Assembly: GCA_025531455.1 (NCBI GenBank)
Contig: JAMYHL010000043.1
Span: 248,001-312,000, forward strand
Length of the DNA stretch: 64,000 nucleotides
Direction: 5' to 3'
Source: Apiotrichum sp. Y4204
Taxonomy: Eukaryota; Basidiomycota; Tremellomycetes; Trichosporonales; Trichosporonaceae
Positions 58,321-64,000 of this stretch are shown piece after piece. Made by a program: the position numbers and the translations under genes. Within the stretch, counting starts at the first letter, position 1. Every line of letters starts with the position of its first letter. Under the pieces are notes generated by a model. That model was not told where the DNA came from. It searched no databases and worked only from the letters and a program-made list of their open reading frames with translations.

Positions 58321-59256
58321 CGCGAAGTCGAAGGAGTGTAGGTGGTAATGAACGTGGGGCTTGGAAGACCAAGATACGCGGCAGAGCCAGCCAGTGGTCC
58401 CGTGGCCGTGGTGAGCGATAGTTGAACAGATATAAGAAAATTCCAAGTCAAAGGTCGGAGGTTATGGCAAGGCGGTTGAGTGTGTTTGAGTGTGCTCCTC
58501 GGACGCCACCGGAACACGCCCCACGCAAAATGCAGAGAAACAGAGCTCAGGAGCGCAGAAGCCGAACGGTAGACAGAGACAGAAATGCTCTGAGACTTGG
58601 CGGCGCAGGAAACAGGAAACACAGGAAACACTGGACAAATTGCCAAGGGAGTGCCTGAACGCTAGCTACCGCGGGCCGCAAAGCTTGGGCGCGCCAGAGT
58701 AAAGTCAGAGTACCATCCGCGCCTTGCTCTGGAACACCCTCAATGAATCAAGCTTGAATGGCGTAAGGGTATACCAGAGGAACAAGCCGGGCGGGTACGG
58801 CACCGACCGCGGCTACACGTTTCAGCGCGCGGACAATATCGCTGAAAACGTGGTTGCGTCGATTGGCTTGCAGCTTGAAAATATCCCGACAAGCACTGAA
58901 GTTTCTGCAGAACGGCTCACATTCAACTGACCCAATCCAGCGCGATTATACTTCTGGTAACAGCCTCATACCTTGCCGAGTAAACTTGATCGGTTGGAAC
59001 ACTTTCCGGTATCCAGGGCTCATCCGTCGTTCCTGTTCGAGGCTTGCGGCAGAAAGCTTACGACGCTCGCGAACATTGAGAAACACAAAGCACCATCTCC
59101 TGTTACCGCCTCTGGAAACTTGGACTCTCACAGCCCGCTCATGAACGCTCTGCACTCTTTGTCCAATGCCTGCATCAATCTTATCATGTTCCCAATACAC
59201 AGTACAACTGCTAATGCCACTTCACGCTCTGTAACCTAACGACGCCGCTTACGCGA
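58321..59256. other. Intergenic; possible gene remnant
   Basis: 936 bp between two minus-strand genes. A short plus-strand frame near 58724-58930 (with PGGYGTDRGYTFQRADNI) looks somewhat protein-like but has no start context or family match; it may be a decayed fragment. Confidence 0.3.
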
Positions 59257-61230
59257 TTACTGCGCCTTGCCGAGGATCTGGGTGAGGGCGGCAGTGAGCT
59301 CGGCCTCGGGGTCGGCCGCGAGGGCGATGGAGCGCCAGGCAACGTGCTTGTCGGGGCGGATGAGGAGCGCGCCGTCCTCGTCAATCTCGCGCAGCTTGGC
59401 CCAGTCATAGTACAGGTCCTCGGCGTCCTGGTCCGGGCCGATGACGACCGCCTTGAGGGGGATGCCCGTCTTGGCCGCGACGCGCTCAGCGGCCTCGACC
59501 CACTTGCGGCCCGACGTGCCCGTGAAGACGGTGAAGCAGCCGTACTTTGCGAGGTCGAGCGTGGAGACCTTTGCGAGATGTGTTCCGACCCAGGCGTGCG
59601 GGAGGCGGCCACCCGGCGAGGTCGTGGGCTTATAGTAGAGCTCGGGGTCACGGTCGTTAACGGGACGCGTGCCGTCCGAGGCGATGGCGGTGGACTCGTA
59701 GAACTGGCCCATCTCGACGCCGTGCGCGTTGAACTCGTAGTTCTTCTTGTCCATGGCAGTAACCAGGTCGGCACGCTTCTTGCGTCCACGTGCGGTGTCG
59801 GCCTTGCGCTCCTCAATCTCCTTGGCCATGTCCTCGGGCGCCATACCCGGCTGGATGCCGAGCGCTTCGAAGAGGTGCACAAACTCGCGAGAAGACTTGT
59901 TGGCGCGGGTGACGATCTGCTTGGCGACGGGGGCGCGCTCAGTCGAGTACGTCTCGAGGAGCGACGGGTCGGCGTATCCGCGGAGCACGGCGGCGATCTT
60001 CCAGCAGAGGTTGTACGAGTCCTGGATGGAGGTGTTGGAGCCGAGACCGTTCGACGGCGGGTGGCGGTGGATGGCATCACCGGCGCAGAAGACGCGGCCC
60101 TTCTGGAGGTGTGTAGCGTACAGCTCGTTGTTGCCCCAGAGGGACTTGCCGGTGATTTCGACCTCGAGGTCGGGGATGCCAATGAGCGAGCGGACAATTT
60201 TGATGGCGGCAGCATCGTCAACGACCGGCGGCGGCTGCTTGATGTCAAAGCCCCAGACGATGAGCCACTCGTTCCACGGGCGCACCATGCGCACGAGACC
60301 GGCACCAATACCACCAACGTTGGCACCCGGCTGGATGACCCAGTAGAGGACCGACGGGCGGCCCTGGACGTGCTGGGCAATGTCGGCCTTGAAGGTGATG
60401 TTCATGGAACCCGCAACGTCCATGTTACCCTGGGTGGGGAGCTCGAGCTCCTTGGCAATGATGGAGCGCGCGCCATCCGCACCAATCATGTACTTGGCGC
60501 GAATCTGGTACGTGAGACCGGTGAGACGGTCGCGGACAGTGGCAGTGACGCCGTCGGCGTCCTGGGTGTGCGAGATGTACTCTGTCGAGAAGCGGGTGTG
60601 GGTTCCGCGCTTGGTGGCAGCGGCAATGACAATGGGCTCAAGGTATGTCTGCGGAATGTCGCACATGGACGAAGGGGACGCGAGCGTGTGGTCGGCCTGG
60701 CGCGCCGGGTGCGTGCCCCAGGTCAGGATGCGGCCAATCTCCTCGCCGGCAATGGAAGTGCAGAAGACAGTGTCGCCGCACTTTTCGTGCTCGGTCGCCT
60801 CGGCCTCGACCGTCTTTTCGATGCCCATGTCGCGCATGATTTCCATCGTGCGCTGGTTGGCTATGTGTCAGGCTGTGCTTTCCCTGCCCACATGAACAAG
60901 ACGCGGCAAATGCGGCGCACGGGAGTTTCCCAAGAACCCAAGAACCCTTTGGCAGGGCTTCGCAGTGGGCGCTCTTGCGGTCTCGCGGTCCCGCGGCCAC
61001 TTCCGGTATTCCACATTCCGCAGTTCCTATCTATGACACTCACTGATGTGCGCGCGGGGTGTGTTGGCAGTCCACTTGTAGCGGTTGATGACGATGGCGG
61101 GGATGCCGAGGTCGCCGAGGAAGAGACCGGCGGCGGCGCCCGCCGGGCCGGCACCGACGACGAGCACGTCCGTCTCGACGATGCCCTGCGGGAGCTGGGT
61201 CTCCTTCTGGCCGTCCTGGAAAACGGGCAT
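59257..61230 (-). CDS. FAD-dependent phenol hydroxylase-type monooxygenase
   Basis: Hydroxylates an aromatic ring using NAD(P)H and O2; PheA/TfdB family (phenol 2-monooxygenase, 2,4-dichlorophenol 6-monooxygenase). 596 aa from exons 61230-61044 and 60860-59257; the 183-nt intron splits the conserved ARAHITNQRTMEI-like block (here PRAHITNQRTMEIM) in phase 1. FAD motifs: VLVVGAGPAGAAAG (residues about 22-35) and CAGDAIHRHPPSNGLGSNT; DG motif in YMIGADGARS. The C-terminal thioredoxin-like domain (FTVFTGTSGRKWVEAAER) is present, so the protein is full length. No signal peptide: cytosolic. Fungal relatives degrade phenols and substituted catechols. The exact substrate is unknown. Confidence 0.92.
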
Positions 61231-63337
61231 GCTGGGCGTCAGCTGGGCCGTGTGGGAATGGGGCGCCTAGGGTCTGGATCTGAGACGCGGCGCCGACTGA
61301 TCCACGACACGACGCGGTACTCACCTGATTTCGATTCGCGCGGTGTTACGACTGGAAGAAAGCGCTGGCTGAGTGCGGATGCGACTGTGCGACTGGTACG
61401 TGTGCTGGTGTTGGGGAGAGAGCTGGCTCGACTGATGTGGGGAGGAAGACATTGCCGGGCGCTGCTTAAGTACCCTCCCATCGCGAGGCGGGGGCCACGA
61501 TCGCTAGTGTCGATGGGGAGGACCTTTGGCCTTGAAGCTGAGGCGGAGGGTGAGGGTGAGGCCGAGGACCCGCATGACCCTCTCGCCGGAGATCCAATCC
61601 GGCGATGCCCATTGACGTCGCAGCCCACCAGGCTACCAGACTGCCAGGATACCCAGCTACTCGGGGCGATCGGCCACCTTCTGCCCTCCTTGCCTCCTCG
61701 CCTTGCCTCGCACCTTGCTCGCCGGCACGAGTACAATAACGGTGCTCTAGAGCACTACTCCCAATCTCGCCCTGCGCGAAGCGGTTAGCGCCGCCCGAGA
61801 GTTCTCACCTAAGCACCAATCCACGATCCGAGATTGGATCAGCAGCCACATCAGTACAGTGCCTGCTGAACCTGCGGAATGTCGACAAATGTCCCCCTCT
61901 GCGCGCAGAGTACCCTCACGCATGTCCCCGCACGCGGAGTGCGAGGTGGTGACACAGGTGCAGCGCCGCCGTCAGTTGTCAGCAGCTGCACTTCGTAGAT
62001 CCCCGCAGCGGGGCCCATGGTCTTGGTCCCCGTGGCCTTGGCCCCCTGGGGCTGGGAATGAATGTCGGTTGCTGGGCGGGCTTGTGGCCGCGGTCTCGGT
62101 TTTGCACGGGTCTCGAGCGGGCTAGCACTCACGGCTAAACGACAAACAAAAACTTGAAGGGGGCCGCAAGGGAGAAAGCTGGCTGAATGCGTACGGGTCT
62201 GCTGACGGCTGGTAACGAGCTACCCGCAGTAGCGCAATGGACAGAATTGGGACACATGACAAAGGCGCGCGGGTGCAGCCGAGCAGCCCGCTTACAGAGG
62301 AGAGGAACACAGGGCAAAGTGCGGTAGTGTAATGCGGTTTGCGGTATGCAGTACGCACCAGACCCGCAAATACCCACAGGACCCACAGGACCCACAAGGG
62401 TGCAATGTCACTGTAACTGGTTTCGGGTCTCGGGGTCTCCGACGCTCCCGATCCGGCGTTCCTCGAACAAAGCCTGCAAAGCCTGCAATGCTGCTCGGAA
62501 CGTGACAAATCCATCTCACAGATCTCACCGATCTGGGGATTGTGCAGTCATTGATAGGGAGACACTCCCGACGCCGCGACGCCGCACACGCATTGTTCAT
62601 TGAAGGGTCACGCGCCCACCTCGCGCCTCATCACCGCTGCTGTTATGCTACATGCTGTAATGCTGTAATGCTGCCATCCGCCATTCCCCAACCCACTGCA
62701 TTCCGCACAATCAGGCCCCGTCCCCTTCGTCGGCTCAACTTCCGTGTCCGAGAACACCGCCGAATACCGCACAGAAGCGATAAACGATCTGGGCCCCCGC
62801 GTCAGTGGATACGACAGTACCCCTGGCCCGTGGCCGAGAGCGAGAGCGAGAGCGAGATCTAAGAATATCTAGTGAGTATATCGAGATCTCATCAACTCCA
62901 CAACAACGGGGCCCCCGGGCGTCGAGTCCCTGTTCGGCTGACTGATACGAGACGGAGACACCGCGTGATAAACGCCGCAGCTGTGGAACCCTTCCCGTCC
63001 TGTCCGTGTGCAAGAGATCGGAGACACTCCCGCGACATGTGTGCCTGCGCATGGCCCAGCTCGATGAGCGGGCACCCTTCCGGGGCCTGATAAACCAAGA
63101 GGCTTGCGTTCCTGTCAGCGACAGCCACATACGGGAAGACAACATTTCATTGACTATATCTGACTACACGCCAGGTCACTGGGCAAGTTATGGTAATTCA
63201 GATAACTTGCGGACTAGCACGCCCGGCGGCCAATGCCGGCTCACGTCTCTCGATCTCTCGCGATCTCGGGACCCCGCGACGAGGACTAGCCGACCTTTTC
63301 TGACCGAGAGAGCAAGAAAAAGAGAACGCTTGTTCTC
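61231..63337. other. 2.1 kb intergenic region
   Basis: Upstream of the monooxygenase. No supported gene; includes a short tandem ACCCACAGG (three copies, about 62374-62400). An AG-alternating stretch GAGAGCGAGAGCGAGAG is at 62835-62855. Confidence 0.5.
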
Positions 63338-63420
63338 AGCCTCGTATGGGGCTCGAACCCATGACATTTTGATATCTTAGTAGTAAGAGTCAAACTATCT
63401 ACCGACTGATATAACGAGGC
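63338..63420 (-). tRNA. tRNA-Lys(CTT) with 10-nt intron
   Basis: Acceptor GCCTCGT/ACGAGGC, D stem TATC/GATA, anticodon stem TTTGA/TCAAA, loop CTCTTA with anticodon CTT (63387-63385), intron 63374-63383 in the canonical place, T arm ATGGG/CCCAT with TTCGAGC. Discriminator T. A T5 stop lies about 20 bp downstream on the minus strand. Matches the eukaryotic tRNA-Lys pattern. Confidence 0.88.
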
Positions 63421-63807
63421 GACGCGATTTTTTTTCTCGCCGTTGGACAGCTGGGGGAGTGAGGAGGAGCTCCACTGGAGGTCGTTGTCCTGTTGATCTT
63501 GTGTCTGCGCACTGCTGCCGGTACTTGCGTCGCAACTGCTTCACACGCCCAGCCGGATCTGACCCTGCCGTGCGCCTGCCTCGTCACCGTCCCACCGATC
63601 CCACGTCAGGGCCCAGTCACTCGAAACCCGCCGACGACGACTCCAGATCTCCAGAGCTAGACGCGTCCGGCACGCGGGTGCGGTATACTGCGGCAGACAC
63701 GCTATGGACACGCCATGCCTTGCGCAGCCTTGCAGCCACCTCGGCGTTCTAGACCATTCTAGAGTAGCTGCATTCTCGCAGAAGGGCGTTCCGCGTTCTG
63801 TCCAAAA
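63421..63807. other. Spacer between two tRNA genes
   Basis: 387 bp on the 5' side of tRNA-Lys, including a T8 run at 63429-63436. No coding sequence supported. Confidence 0.5.
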
Positions 63808-63907
63808 AGCAGAGTATGGGGATCGAACCCACGATCTTGACCAGACAACTCTGCTGAGCGAACCCAGCCAGCCGGAAAGTCACGCCGTACCACTTGGCCA
63901 ACCCTGC
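63808..63907 (-). tRNA. tRNA-Arg(CCG) with 28-nt intron
   Basis: Acceptor GCAGGGT/ACTCTGC, A box TGGCCAAGTGG, anticodon stem TGACT/GGTCA around TTCCGG (anticodon CCG), then a 28-nt intron ending before T38. T arm GTGGG/CCCAT with TTCGATC, and TTTT follows at once on the minus strand. The anticodon call depends on this fold; the gene itself is clear. Confidence 0.82.
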
Positions 63908-64000
63908 GGACGAGAATTTCGATTGTGGTTCTTGGAGGCGCCTCGAGAGGGGCGAGATGACGAGGAGGATGTAGATGGAGACACGGCAAGGAGGGTGAGT

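Noticed and set aside
59344..61788. 814-codon open frame on the plus strand
   Set aside because: It is antisense to the FAD monooxygenase. High GC3 in the real gene removes stops from the opposite frame; no domain or splice logic is seen.
1..64000. CRISPR arrays, insertion sequences, retroelements, viral remnants
   Set aside because: No spaced direct repeats, integrase, reverse transcriptase or transposase motifs were found on either strand.

Overview
The window is nuclear DNA of a basidiomycetous yeast or yeast-like fungus. GC is high, most genes carry several very short GT-AG introns (about 34-60 nt) with CTGAC/CTAAC branch points, promoters are CT-rich with TATA-like boxes, and the content (AA14-type LPMO, GPI and single-pass surface proteins, many permeases) fits Tremellomycetes. 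I lean to Trichosporonales. That placement is inferred from style, not from a marker gene.

Layout. 0-31 kb is mostly catabolic and secretory: the end of an unknown Lys-rich protein, a secreted GH31 alpha-glucosidase (-), an AA14-like copper oxygenase (+), an amino-acid permease (-), an amidase (-) divergent from a Dal5-type MFS permease (+), an arylamine N-acetyltransferase (-) divergent from an M20 amidohydrolase (+), an acyl-CoA synthetase (+), a secreted DJ-1/PfpI protein (+), a small coiled-coil gene with an unclear frame (-), a GPI-type surface protein (-) and a membrane-linked alpha/beta hydrolase (+). A tRNA-Leu(AAG) gene sits inside the last intron of the M20 gene.

31-43 kb holds genes I do not recognise. 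Three are paralogues (31369-32065 -, 33814-34425 +, 34682-35393 -) coding for short, very basic proteins with shared N-terminal, central and C-terminal motifs and the same two-exon layout. They are followed by a 789-aa orphan, a Cys-rich ORF, a small nuclear-looking protein with RVxF and KEN motifs, and a Ser/Pro-rich protein. This block is the best candidate for something undescribed.

43-64 kb returns to recognisable genes: a DHA1-type MFS transporter, a four-TM protein with a Gln-rich tail, a second acyl-CoA synthetase that shares intron positions with the first, a single-pass surface protein, an FAD phenol-hydroxylase-type monooxygenase, and two intron-bearing tRNA genes (Lys-CTT and Arg-CCG) at the right end.

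Functionally, the nitrogen-release enzymes, nitrogen permeases, arylamine acetyltransferase, two ANL ligases and flavin monooxygenase suggest scavenging of amides and aromatics. That they form a pathway is inference. Intergenic stretches longer than about 300 bp are listed with what I could see in them.
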